A stretch of DNA of 36,422 bases from Omnitrophica WOR_2 bacterium RIFOXYA2_FULL_38_17 (lineage in GTDB: Bacteria; Omnitrophota; Gorgyraeia; Zapsychrales; Zapsychraceae). Positions 15,239 to 24,302 of the stretch are shown piece by piece. Within the stretch, counting starts at the first letter, position 1, and each line of letters starts with the position of its first letter. The stretch spans positions 1-36,422 of the forward strand of contig MHHG01000043.1 of assembly GCA_001805965.1 (NCBI GenBank), given 5' to 3'. The notes under the pieces are model-generated. The model did no database searches, was not told the DNA's origin, and worked only from the letters and a program-made list of their open reading frames with translations. A program made the position numbers and the translations under genes.

Positions 15239-16309
15239 TTAATTTTTCTTTTTGTATATTTTTGAGATCTTTAGAAATTCCAGATCGATATCATCATTAT
15301 ATTCTAGTTTTTTGCTGACAAACTCGGTGTTCCATGCGTTGCATTTATGGCATGGCGAACTGACCGAAAAATTATTTGTTATTGCTTCTCGTCTGAATTC
15401 TTTATACTTATTGCTTTTCCATATGTCCATTATTTTGCTTTTTACTACATTACCTAAAAATATTCTTCCGCCTATTTCGTGACAGCAGGATGTAACATCT
15501 CCATTCCAAAGTATACTTAAGTAGTAAAATGGCCAATGACAATAATGCTTTTTTATTGTTTTATTGCCTTGGAAGAACTTTTCAGTATTCATGATTTGAA
15601 GGTTTTCACTGATACAAGATGAAATTGCTACCGAATCTACTATATTTATCCAATAATTTATAAATTCATCGATTTCTTCTATGCTTTGATCATATTCTAT
15701 TAAATTAACAAATATTTTAGGACTTAGAGAGTTGCCTCTAAGTCTCTTTAAGTTCAAAATATTTTTTTCTACGGTATCATAATCAGAGCCTATTCTTGAA
15801 GATTCATGCTTCTCCTTTGTTCCGTCCAGGCTGATAGTTATTTTGCTTACTTTGTTCTCCACGAGATTTTTTATAATGTTTTCACTCAAGAGCATTCCGT
15901 TTGTATTAAAGCTTATTTGAGAAATACCTTTTGATTTTGCGTAAGAAACCATATCGCAAAATTTTGGATGCAAAAGGCTTTCACCTCCAAAATTTAACCC
16001 TAAACTTACAGGATAATCAAGTGATGATAATTCATCGATACAATTTTTATAAGTCTCCCAGTCCATGTACCCTTTATTTCTAGCTTTAAATGTTTCCGGG
16101 TTTTGCGAATAGCATATCTGGCATCTTAAGTTGCACGCATTGGTTGGCTCAATACTTACAGCGAAAAGTCTTGGTGTGAAAAATTTTACAATAAATGGGA
16201 AAAATCTGGATAATTCAAGAAGGAAATATTCAAATCCTAAAATAACTAACATTTTTAAGCCATGTTTTTTGTAAACTCTAACTATTGATGAAATTAAATA
16301 TTGAAACAT
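15239..16309 (-). CDS. Radical SAM/SPASM protein (polysaccharide operon, copy 2)
   Basis: A 356-residue relative of the next gene. It starts with a partly hydrophobic N-terminal helix, then IEPTNACNLRCQIC (Cys59, 63, 66), LNFGGESLLHP and KITISLDGTKE. The C-terminal auxiliary-cluster cysteines are CHWPFYYLSILWNGDVTSCC and CHKC. The layout is the same as copy 1 (42 nt away), suggesting an old duplication or two successive steps on the same substrate. The ribosome site is weak. The reaction is unknown. Confidence 0.88.
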   Translation of the reverse strand: MFQYLISSIVRVYKKHGLKMLVILGFEYFLLELSRFFPFIVKFFTPRLFAVSIEPTNACNLRCQICYSQNPETFKARNKGYMDWETYKNCIDELSSLDYPVSLGLNFGGESLLHPKFCDMVSYAKSKGISQISFNTNGMLLSENIIKNLVENKVSKITISLDGTKEKHESSRIGSDYDTVEKNILNLKRLRGNSLSPKIFVNLIEYDQSIEEIDEFINYWINIVDSVAISSCISENLQIMNTEKFFQGNKTIKKHYCHWPFYYLSILWNGDVTSCCHEIGGRIFLGNVVKSKIMDIWKSNKYKEFRREAITNNFSVSSPCHKCNAWNTEFVSKKLEYNDDIDLEFLKISKIYKKKN

Positions 16310-16338
16310 ATTACTTTGCTTTCTGGGTATTTATACTC

Positions 16339-17412
16339 TTATATGTGTAAACTTTTATAGCAATTAATTAGTTCAATGCATATCTTATTTTTATTCAAGA
16401 CCTTTACCACATAATTTCGGCTTTCTTTGCCAATACGGATCCTTTCGTCCGGGTTTCTTATCAAGTAAGATAATTTTTCTTTCAGGTTGTCAATATTACA
16501 ATTAACGATAGGACAATCTGGCATTTCTGATGCGATATCTTTAGCAAGATAACAACAGACGGGTTTTCCGAAAGACATTGCTTCTACTGCAAGACATCCA
16601 AAATCGCCTAATAAAACTTGATCAATTATTATATCAGCCTCTTTTTGGTAAATCTTCTTGGCTTTTTCAAAAGGTAAATTTTCAACTCTTTTATAAATAA
16701 AGTTAAAGCCTTCATGCTTAAGGTCAGCAATTGCCTTTTCAATATAGGCAGATCCCTTTACTTCCGGGTTTGAAGGTGCATGAACTAAAACTGGTATTTT
16801 ATTTGTCTTGAATGACGGGTGAAAGCTTTGAGGATCTATTACATTATTGATCCAAAGATCCTTTATGAGCTTTTTTTTTGGTATTACTACTGATGAATGA
16901 AAATATAGAGATCTGACGGCAAAAAATTTGTGTATCCAAATATTATGCCACCACATCATGACCTTTTTAAACTCGTCAAATAATGGATTGTTATATTTAT
17001 TTCTAACCAAATGAGAATATGGATTGCGTTTATTTTCTACATCCTTAAACAGGCGTATTTCAGATCCGCAGTATGTCATGATCATTTTTTTCCCAAATAA
17101 TTTTAATATTGGGAGATCTAAGCCTAAATGAAAAAATGTTCTGCCAAAATAAAAATGGAACGTATTGTATTTAATTAAACAATTAATGAAAAAATGGATG
17201 CTTATAAAAATCCTGAGCAAAGGATTCTTGTTCTTTAAGTCTAAATTAAGATCTGAATTTGGTAGATAAAAATTATCATTGTAGACACATGCGGTAGCTT
17301 TGTATCCCATCTCTCTTTGATAAAGAGCAAGATGTCCTCCAAGCCCTCCTGTGTTGTTAGGGCCATGAAAGATATTTAATTCTTTTGTTTTTTTGTAATT
17401 CATAAATGCCAT
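16339..17412 (-). CDS. GT4-like glycosyltransferase (GT-B fold)
   Basis: A 357-residue retaining-type glycosyltransferase. The N-terminal domain shows HGPNNTGGLGGHLALYQREMGY and MTYCGSEIRL. The C-terminal domain has VHAPSNPEVKGSAYIEKAI, then EADIIIDQVLLGDFGCLAVEAMSFGKPV, the nucleotide-sugar site with its EAMxxGKP motif. It acts at the cytoplasmic face on a lipid-linked acceptor. The chosen ATG (17410-17412) overlaps the stop of the acyltransferase gene (TAATG), so translation is coupled. A second ATG three codons on is an alternative. Confidence 0.85.
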   Translation of the reverse strand: MAFMNYKKTKELNIFHGPNNTGGLGGHLALYQREMGYKATACVYNDNFYLPNSDLNLDLKNKNPLLRIFISIHFFINCLIKYNTFHFYFGRTFFHLGLDLPILKLFGKKMIMTYCGSEIRLFKDVENKRNPYSHLVRNKYNNPLFDEFKKVMMWWHNIWIHKFFAVRSLYFHSSVVIPKKKLIKDLWINNVIDPQSFHPSFKTNKIPVLVHAPSNPEVKGSAYIEKAIADLKHEGFNFIYKRVENLPFEKAKKIYQKEADIIIDQVLLGDFGCLAVEAMSFGKPVCCYLAKDIASEMPDCPIVNCNIDNLKEKLSYLIRNPDERIRIGKESRNYVVKVLNKNKICIELINCYKSLHI

Positions 17413-17972
17413 TATTCCTGAGCATTTTTATTGTATTGAAAAGTTATTTCATTTTTTTCGTTTTTTATAACTTTTCCAACAATTTTGCCAGGAGTACCAA
17501 AAACTATTGAGTTGTCTGGGACATCTTTATTTATCAAAGTGTTTGCCCCGATAACACAAAGATCTCCGATAGTTACACCTTTTGAAATTATTGTATTAGG
17601 TCCAACATAGCAGTTGTTACCAATATTGACTGGGGCTTTATCGCAAGGAGCCTGTCCTCCGGAAAGTGCCCATTTTACACTATCATGCGTGTAAATCTGA
17701 ACTCCTGTAGAAATAGAGCAAAATGATCCGATGGATAGTCCTCCTGAACCATCTAATATTGTAAAAGGACCGATCCAGGAATTGTTACCAACTTTAACAT
17801 CACCGTAAACCAAAGATGAGTCATAAATACTTGTTTTTTCTCCAAAGCCCAAATGTTTAGCTTTTTCCCATCTGTCAGAAGTTAATTCACCAAAAGACAA
17901 AACTCTGTCCCATTCCTTTTTGTATTCTTCTCTTAAAGCAGCATGGATCTCAATTAATTCATTTCTGTTCAT
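17412..17972 (-). CDS. Left-handed beta-helix acyltransferase
   Basis: A 186-residue hexapeptide-repeat transferase. An N-terminal helical stretch is followed by repeats such as VKVGNNSWIGPFTILDG, VNIGNNCYVGPNTIISKGVTIGDLCVIGANTLINKDVP and GTPGKIVG. The likely catalytic His is in IYTHDSV. Proteins of this type acetylate or otherwise acylate sugars or sugar nucleotides. The gene overlaps the methyltransferase stop by four bases (ATGA), so the two are coupled. The acceptor is unknown. Confidence 0.85.
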   Translation of the reverse strand: MNRNELIEIHAALREEYKKEWDRVLSFGELTSDRWEKAKHLGFGEKTSIYDSSLVYGDVKVGNNSWIGPFTILDGSGGLSIGSFCSISTGVQIYTHDSVKWALSGGQAPCDKAPVNIGNNCYVGPNTIISKGVTIGDLCVIGANTLINKDVPDNSIVFGTPGKIVGKVIKNEKNEITFQYNKNAQE

Positions 17973-19045
17973 TGTTTTCTCCCTGAAATAAAATGTCCAC
18001 TATGTTCCCACCCTTTAGGCTGAAGCAATTTAATATTTTTTATTTTAGCTTCCTTAAACCATGATAAGACTTCTTCTTTGGTGTGGTGGCTGGCATAATA
18101 TGGATTATACCAATCTTGATTTACAAGGTCCGCATATGTTTCATCCCATTTTGGGTTGTACCAACATTTAATAATATGATCATAAATGAATGTTTGCAGA
18201 TCGTATTTCCCTTTTTTCATTCCAAGTATATCGATGTCTTCAGTAATGTTCAGGGGTGTTTTGAACTGCTTAAAAGCTTTTCCCAATGTTGTCATTTGTT
18301 TAGAAAATGTCATACATTCTTCATATGACATTTTGGTGGTTGTTTTACGTATTTCTGTATCTGCTAGTTCGCGCAATAACGGTTTAACATTGTAAATGTA
18401 TATTCCGATCAAACCATTTGTTTTCACCTTCTTGGCTAAGGACATAAAGGCTTTTTCTGCATCCGGGGTATGGTGAATTACGCCATTAGAATAGACAATA
18501 TCAAATGTTTGATCAGCATAGGGTAATTCGAAAATTGAAGCTTGCGAGACTATCATGTTCTTATTTGCTTTAGTGCGTTGATAGGCAGTTTCAACAGCCA
18601 AACTCAAATCTATACAATGCCTCATTGTGTTTTTATTGTAATTGAATAAATATTCTGACCATGCGACTCCACAGCCTGCATTAAGTGTCAGTTTAGCGTT
18701 TTTGAGCAAGTTCTTAAATTCAGTAGCAGTATTGCATCCAAGCATTGCCATAAATTGCTCCTTAAGAGAAACTTGGTCTTGAAATACATCTCCGAGGTGC
18801 TGGTTTCGCTTCTCTCGCCACTTATCTCCAAATGATTTAGCAGTTTGCTCCTCATTGCTTTTAAGTTGATAATTCTTGTAAAATGAAGGTGGAACAAATC
18901 GAGGAATACCATTAATGATTGGATAGGATTTATTCTTATTGTAAAGTTTGCCTTGCAAGATCTCCTCACCTTCAGCTTTATTTATTTTTAAACAAAGGGG
19001 TGTCTGTGTCTTGGGATCTACAAAAATATTTAAATCTTTTTTCAT
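17969..19045 (-). CDS. SAM-dependent methyltransferase with Trm112-like N-terminus
   Basis: A 358-residue class I methyltransferase. Residues 1-55 look like a Trm112/YcaR module (LNIFVDPKTQTPLCLK..YPIINGIPRFVP) but lack the zinc cysteines. The Rossmann core has LNAGCGVAWSEYL, a DLS acidic turn, FDIVYSNGVIHHTPDAEKAF and a GLIGIYIY strand. It probably methylates a sugar of the polysaccharide or a precursor. Its start is set at the ATG 19043-19045; the frame is open 17 codons upstream but those overlap asnB. It lies 4 nt after asnB and overlaps the acyltransferase gene. Confidence 0.85.
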   Translation of the reverse strand: MKKDLNIFVDPKTQTPLCLKINKAEGEEILQGKLYNKNKSYPIINGIPRFVPPSFYKNYQLKSNEEQTAKSFGDKWREKRNQHLGDVFQDQVSLKEQFMAMLGCNTATEFKNLLKNAKLTLNAGCGVAWSEYLFNYNKNTMRHCIDLSLAVETAYQRTKANKNMIVSQASIFELPYADQTFDIVYSNGVIHHTPDAEKAFMSLAKKVKTNGLIGIYIYNVKPLLRELADTEIRKTTTKMSYEECMTFSKQMTTLGKAFKQFKTPLNITEDIDILGMKKGKYDLQTFIYDHIIKCWYNPKWDETYADLVNQDWYNPYYASHHTKEEVLSWFKEAKIKNIKLLQPKGWEHSGHFISGRKQ

Positions 19046-19049
19046 TATA

Positions 19050-20942
19050 TTAATTCTCAAATTCTTTTTTAACGAACAACTTGATCCATTGTTCAAAATT
19101 TAATAAAGACCAGATGAAAAGTCTTCTGTTGTGTTTTCCCTGAGTATGTTCTGTTAGCATATCTTTTACAGTTTTATAATCAAAAAAGTCATATATTCCA
19201 GCTTTTTTATTCAAGAGCATGTCTTTTACATAAGAGATGCTCTCTCCTTTGAACCAACTCGCATCTGGACCGCTAAAACCTTGTTTTTGCATTTCAGCGT
19301 GTTTTTTGCCTACATATTTTTCTAAAACCTTTCTTAATATTATTTTTCCATCGCTCGTTTTTCTGAAGTATTTAAGTCGTTTCGCAATTGCATCTTCATC
19401 CTGTTTTATGTTTTGCTTAATGTTTTTTAGTTTGAATCTTACAGGAAGTTTTAAAGCAAAATCAACCAGGTCATTGTCTAAAAAAGGCACTCTTGTTTCT
19501 AAGCTATGAGCCATGCTCAGTTTGTCTTCGACTACTAGCAGCCCATGGAGAAAGGTTTTTGCTTCAAAATATAATGAACGGTTTATATAATCCTGAGGTC
19601 GTGTTGTTTCGAGTTTATGATGTGCGGAAAAAACATTTTTCATGATATTCCCAGTATTTACATATTTTATTTTGCTGCTTATCGGGGCGAATAGCTTTTC
19701 CCTAGATTTGTCAGGAGTAAGACGTTGCCAGTACTTGTAGTAGTCGGCTGCGTATGATTCGAAAGATTCTTTTTTAAGAATTCTAAAATATCTCCAGGGG
19801 TAGCCCGCAAACAATTCATCGCCACCGGTACCAGATAAGCATACTTTTGTGAATCGTGATGCGAGTTTAGATGCATAAAAGTTAGGATAACTTTGGCCTA
19901 ATCGAAGATCTTCGAGTGCCCATACTAGCTTCGGCAAGCTTCTCTGCATGTCTCCGGATTTCAGGACCATTTCGTAATGTTCGGTTTGATATAGATATGA
20001 AATATGTTCGGCCTTTTTTCTTTCATCATAGGAAAGTTCCAATCCGGAAGCAGATGATAGATCAAAGCCAATGCAGAATGTTTTTAAATTTTTAAAAGAT
20101 TGTGAAGCCAAAGCAGTAATTGACCCTGAGTCAATACCACCGCTTAGGTATGAGCCAATTTCAACGTCACTGACAAGTTGCCTTTTTACAGCTTGTTTGA
20201 AGAGCTTGTCACATTCTTCTGTGTACTCCTCTTTTGTTTTTTGAACTTTTTCTTCTTCAAAATTGTAATCCCAGTATTGTTTTACATTCATTTCCATTTC
20301 TCGGTCGAGAAATATTTGCATAAAATGACCGGGAGGTAATATTTTTACATCTTTAAATAGTGTGTCATTGGAAAATGTATTTTGGAATGTAAAATATTCC
20401 ACTAAAGCCTCTTCATTGACATTAACTTTAAATTCAGGGTGCTTAAGGAAAGCCTTGATCTCTGATGAAAATAAAAATACATTTTGGTTTCTCCAGTAAT
20501 AGATAGGTTTAACTCCGTATCTGTCTCTGGCGATTGTTAAAAGCTTGTTTTTCTTGTCCCAAAAAGCCAAGGAAAACATGCCATTAAATTTATTAAGAGC
20601 AGATACTCCCCATTTAGCAAGGGAATGCAAAACTACTTCAGTATCTGAAGTTGATCTGAACTTAGAACCTTGTTTTTCTAAGGGAATTTTTAGTTCCTTG
20701 AAATTATAGATCTCTCCATTGTAGCTTAAGACAAAGTTGTCTTGGTCTAAACGCATCGGCTGTGCAGCATTTTCAGAAAGATCGATTATTGATAAACGCC
20801 TATGTCCAAGTCCGATAAAATTATCAATGTGAGTTCCTCTACCGTCAGGACCACGATGTGCTAAAGAGTCAGTCATGGATTCAAGGGTCTTCAAATTGAT
20901 TTTTCTTTTGTTTAGATTTATAAAGCCAACTACTCCGCACAT
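19050..20942 (-). CDS. asnB: Asparagine synthase-type glutamine amidotransferase
   Basis: A 630-residue two-domain enzyme. After Met removal Cys2 (MCGVVGF) is the class II glutaminase nucleophile. The glutaminase motifs RGPDGRG, LGHRRLSIIDLS and YNGEIYN follow. The synthetase domain has SGGIDS (residues 267-272) for ATP pyrophosphate binding and LSGTGGDELFAGYPWRY. Plain asparagine synthesis is possible. In polysaccharide loci such enzymes often amidate uronic-acid carboxyls, and the WbpB/D/E-type uronate genes in this operon make that more likely (inference). The SD AAGGAAA is good. Confidence 0.9.
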   Translation of the reverse strand: MCGVVGFINLNKRKINLKTLESMTDSLAHRGPDGRGTHIDNFIGLGHRRLSIIDLSENAAQPMRLDQDNFVLSYNGEIYNFKELKIPLEKQGSKFRSTSDTEVVLHSLAKWGVSALNKFNGMFSLAFWDKKNKLLTIARDRYGVKPIYYWRNQNVFLFSSEIKAFLKHPEFKVNVNEEALVEYFTFQNTFSNDTLFKDVKILPPGHFMQIFLDREMEMNVKQYWDYNFEEEKVQKTKEEYTEECDKLFKQAVKRQLVSDVEIGSYLSGGIDSGSITALASQSFKNLKTFCIGFDLSSASGLELSYDERKKAEHISYLYQTEHYEMVLKSGDMQRSLPKLVWALEDLRLGQSYPNFYASKLASRFTKVCLSGTGGDELFAGYPWRYFRILKKESFESYAADYYKYWQRLTPDKSREKLFAPISSKIKYVNTGNIMKNVFSAHHKLETTRPQDYINRSLYFEAKTFLHGLLVVEDKLSMAHSLETRVPFLDNDLVDFALKLPVRFKLKNIKQNIKQDEDAIAKRLKYFRKTSDGKIILRKVLEKYVGKKHAEMQKQGFSGPDASWFKGESISYVKDMLLNKKAGIYDFFDYKTVKDMLTEHTQGKHNRRLFIWSLLNFEQWIKLFVKKEFEN

Positions 20943-20969
20943 AATAATTTCCTTGCTTTTTAAGTATAT

Positions 20970-22157
20970 TTACGAAATAAGGTTATTTATATTGCTTATT
21001 ACATAATCAAATTCTGCGTCCGTCATGTTAGCATATAGAGGTAGTGTTATACTAAGTCTATCAGCAGTGTATGATTTTAAGAAGGTGTTATCAGAAAAAT
21101 CATATTTATTTTTGTAAAAGCCTAATGTATGAACTGCATGTGTTCCTTGTCTAACACTTATTCCGACATTTTCTAGATCTGACATGAGTTGATTTCTTTT
21201 AATATTTAACTCGTTTATCTTATCGAGGGTCAGATTGTCAAGATCAAGGGATTTGTTATAAAGACAAACATATGATTGATACGAATGTTTGTAGTTTTTA
21301 GGCACTATTGGTGTTAGTAGTGGGCTATTTTCAAGGGCGATGTCATATTTAGCTGCTATTCTACGTCTGCCTTCGAGTATAAAGGAAAGCTTATTCATTT
21401 GCGCAACACCTAACGCTCCTTGCATATCTGTCATTCGGTAGTTAAAGCCCCGCACATTAAATTCTGGCAACAAAGAACCGCCTTTTTCCTGATGTCTTTG
21501 GAGATCGGATTTGCTTGCCCCATGATCTTTTAGGCAAATAAATTTATTTAATAATGATTCATCCTCTGTTGTTAGCATGCCTCCTTCACCTGTTGTAATA
21601 AGTTTTCTGGGGTGAAAAGAAAAACATCCTATATCACCAAAAGTCCCAGAATGTTGATCTCCTATGTAGGAACCAAGGCCGCATGCAGAGTCTTCAACAA
21701 TTTTTAAATTATAATGTTTTGCCAATTCAATAATTTTAGGTAGGTTTGAACAAAGTCCAAAAAGGTTCACAGGCATTATGGCTTTTATCGAACCGGAGCG
21801 GTCTTTTTCTAGGAGATTCGATAGATCGTCGATATTTATATTGAAAGTTCGCAGATCAATATCGCAGAAAATAGCTTCAGCTCCAGTATATTCAACTGCA
21901 TTTGCAGAGGCAATATAAGTAAAAGAAGGTATTATGACTTTGTCTCCATGGCATATACCAAGTGCTTCTAATGCTAAGTGAAGAGCTGTAGTACAGTTGC
22001 TCGTAGTGCAAGAGTACTTTGCGCCAGTAAAGATTGAAAAGAGTTTTTCAAATTCTTTAACATAAGGCCCCTGTACGAGCCAGCCGCTTTCTAAAGGTTT
22101 TACTAAAAGGTCTTTTTCATGTTCATCAAAAATGGGTTTTGTTATAGGTATTTTCAT
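20970..22157 (-). CDS. DegT/DnrJ/EryC1/StrS sugar aminotransferase (copy A)
   Basis: A 395-residue PLP enzyme that aminates a keto-sugar nucleotide. It shows ITKPIFDEHEK..LESGWLVQGPYVKEFE, then SNCTTALHLAL. VEDSACGLGS supplies the Asp for the PLP nitrogen (Asp156), and SFHPRKLITTGEGGM gives the Schiff-base lysine Lys185. The SGWLVQGPYV opening is typical of 4-aminotransferases. It is 6 nt after the SDR epimerase gene, so both may work on the same nucleotide sugar. The product is not assigned. Confidence 0.9.
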   Translation of the reverse strand: MKIPITKPIFDEHEKDLLVKPLESGWLVQGPYVKEFEKLFSIFTGAKYSCTTSNCTTALHLALEALGICHGDKVIIPSFTYIASANAVEYTGAEAIFCDIDLRTFNINIDDLSNLLEKDRSGSIKAIMPVNLFGLCSNLPKIIELAKHYNLKIVEDSACGLGSYIGDQHSGTFGDIGCFSFHPRKLITTGEGGMLTTEDESLLNKFICLKDHGASKSDLQRHQEKGGSLLPEFNVRGFNYRMTDMQGALGVAQMNKLSFILEGRRRIAAKYDIALENSPLLTPIVPKNYKHSYQSYVCLYNKSLDLDNLTLDKINELNIKRNQLMSDLENVGISVRQGTHAVHTLGFYKNKYDFSDNTFLKSYTADRLSITLPLYANMTDAEFDYVISNINNLIS

Positions 22158-22163
22158 TTTATT

Positions 22164-23150
22164 CTATGCCTTGGCTCGTCTTTTATTTACAGCTTCAATA
22201 TGAGAGTTTCGCCATTCGATCAATTTGACCAATCCTTTTCTTAATTCGACTTTTGCCGTAAAGTTTAGATCATTTTTTGCTTTTTCTGGAGAACCAACAC
22301 GGTTTTTTACAAAAGTTGTTCCAGCTGGTTCATATTGAATCTCACCATCAAAACCAGTTAATTCTATGATTATTTCAGCTAATTCCTTAATAGTAGTTTT
22401 TATTCCACCACCAACATTATAAAAATTATCAGTAATATCAGATTTCATCGCGCAAACGTTTGCACATCCACAGTCAGCTACATAAATGAAATCGTATGCC
22501 TGCGAACCATCGCCATAAATTATTGGTGGTAATCCGCTATCGATCCTATCAAGAATTTTCATTATTACTGCAATATAAGCACCTTTGTAATCTTGTCTTG
22601 GTCCATAAACATTCATATATCTAAGGCCAACGTACGGCAGTTTGTATCTATGATAGAAAGCTCTGCACATATGTTCTCCGGCAATTTTTGTTGCTCCGTA
22701 GAAGGTGGTGTTGTTATATGGATGATCTTCTGTCATTGGCTCTTCAACCGCATCACCGTAAACAGAAGCGGATGAAGAATATACAAGGCGTTTAACATTG
22801 TTTTTAACGCAAGATTCTAAGATATTAAAAACACCTCTCATGTTTACTTCAAAGGCTGATCTAGGATACTCATAGCATTGTAATAGCCAAAGTGCTGCAA
22901 AATGAAAAACCCCATCGATGTCTTTCATAGCAGCATCAAGGATGTCTGTTTGGAGAATATCGCCGCCAATTTTGAAAATATTACATCTAGGATCCTTGAG
23001 AGCCAGTTCTAGGTTTTCTTCACTACCTCTGGCAAAATTGTCGAATATTATTACTTCTTTGACATCCTCTTTAAGTAATTCTTCAACAGCATGCGATCCT
23101 ATTAGTCCGGCACCACCAATAACTAAAAATCTCTTTCCGTTTAAGTCCAT
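22164..23150 (-). CDS. NAD-dependent sugar-nucleotide epimerase/dehydratase (extended SDR)
   Basis: A 328-residue extended SDR. NAD binding is by GGAGLIG (residues 12-18). The catalytic triad is SSSASVYG plus YGATK (Tyr/Lys near residue 150). The substrate region has RYMNVYGPRQ and DFIYVADC. It is closest in appearance to UDP-glucose 4-epimerase-like enzymes. The SD AAAGGAATG is good. It lies upstream of aminotransferase copy A. Confidence 0.88.
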   Translation of the reverse strand: MDLNGKRFLVIGGAGLIGSHAVEELLKEDVKEVIIFDNFARGSEENLELALKDPRCNIFKIGGDILQTDILDAAMKDIDGVFHFAALWLLQCYEYPRSAFEVNMRGVFNILESCVKNNVKRLVYSSSASVYGDAVEEPMTEDHPYNNTTFYGATKIAGEHMCRAFYHRYKLPYVGLRYMNVYGPRQDYKGAYIAVIMKILDRIDSGLPPIIYGDGSQAYDFIYVADCGCANVCAMKSDITDNFYNVGGGIKTTIKELAEIIIELTGFDGEIQYEPAGTTFVKNRVGSPEKAKNDLNFTAKVELRKGLVKLIEWRNSHIEAVNKRRAKA

Positions 23151-23210
23151 TTTTGATCATTCCTTTCAAATTGTTAAATCAAATTAATCTTTTTTAAGCT
23201 TATATGTTCT

Positions 23211-24248
23211 CTAAACTTTGAATTTTAACACGTCAAATTTCTTTGCTTTACTATAGGCCCTTTTGCATAAACTCTTATTGTCAATTAGTACGCTACAGCA
23301 GTCACATATCCCAAAATCTCCGTTTATGTGACGCTCTCTAATTACATTCAAATTTGTTAATAAAGTTTTTGTAGAATCATTTAATATGTGTCCTAGTCGT
23401 AACTCTTCATTTTTATCAGTCCAAATTGCAGGACAGCAAGGATAAACATGCCCATTGATATCGATTATAAGAAGACTCCATAATTCATGACAAGGATATT
23501 TAATTCCTGGCTTATATGACCAATCAAAAAGTGACAGAAGTTTTCTTATGTGGTATGAATCATTGCTATTTAACAGAGGTCTCCATTGTTTCATGAATGC
23601 AGAGAAATTATTACGGTTCATATATTGATCAAAGATGTATAAATTTACTTCTGGTAGTCGATTGCCTTTTGTTTTCAGGAAATATGTTATATTTTTTACA
23701 ACCAGATCATACCTGTCAAGGTCGATCCATTTTTTATAACTTTGAGCATCGTTAAACGCTAAGCTAAGGGTTATATCATTTAAACCGCAATTCACTAATC
23801 TCTCGGCTGTTTTTTCATCAAGAGCAATGCAATTTGTGTTTGATGAAAAACGCGCTTCAGGAAATAATTTCCTGGAAGCTTCTATTACTTCAAAAAAATG
23901 AGGATAAAGGAGGGGTTCTCCAAGACCGTTGAACGCTAATCGGATATCTTTATCCGGGATATTCTGTTGATCGATCAGTTCTCGTATTTTGTTTATGATA
24001 GTAATTGCATAATCGTACTCCATATGTTTTGCTACTTTACTTTTTGAAATATTTACAAGCTTTTCATGTGTGCAAAATGTGCATTTTGAATTACAAAGGC
24101 TTGTAAGTTCAATACTGATATCTGTGGGATATTTTTCAGGAACAGCTACAGGCTTTAAAGAAAAAATGTCATTTGACAATAATTTGTATAAAAAATAATT
24201 GTTTTTTATGGCTTTTTTTATATTTTTTAGCAATAAATTGTTTTTCAT
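23211..24248 (-). CDS. Radical SAM/SPASM protein (polysaccharide operon, copy 3)
   Basis: A 345-residue enzyme. The cluster motif is CNSKCTFC (Cys52, 56, 59), followed by LAFNGLGEPLLYPHF and ITLSLAFN. The C-terminal part has PCHELWSLLIIDINGHVYPCCPA and CDCC as probable auxiliary-cluster ligands. It is more distant from copies 1 and 2, and sits nine kilobases away between aminotransferase copy B and the SDR gene. No SD is evident. The substrate is unknown; a glycan or nucleotide sugar is inferred from context. Confidence 0.87.
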   Translation of the reverse strand: MKNNLLLKNIKKAIKNNYFLYKLLSNDIFSLKPVAVPEKYPTDISIELTSLCNSKCTFCTHEKLVNISKSKVAKHMEYDYAITIINKIRELIDQQNIPDKDIRLAFNGLGEPLLYPHFFEVIEASRKLFPEARFSSNTNCIALDEKTAERLVNCGLNDITLSLAFNDAQSYKKWIDLDRYDLVVKNITYFLKTKGNRLPEVNLYIFDQYMNRNNFSAFMKQWRPLLNSNDSYHIRKLLSLFDWSYKPGIKYPCHELWSLLIIDINGHVYPCCPAIWTDKNEELRLGHILNDSTKTLLTNLNVIRERHINGDFGICDCCSVLIDNKSLCKRAYSKAKKFDVLKFKV

Positions 24249-24302
24249 ATTTACTGTGGCTGTGATTGTTTTGTAAAAAAGTTATTTGTATTTGTGCTTT
24301 AT

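Noticed and set aside
14103..24248. RiPP (modified peptide) cluster built on the radical SAM/SPASM genes
   Set aside because: No precursor peptide, leader-binding domain, peptidase or exporter was seen, and gaps between genes are too short to hold one.
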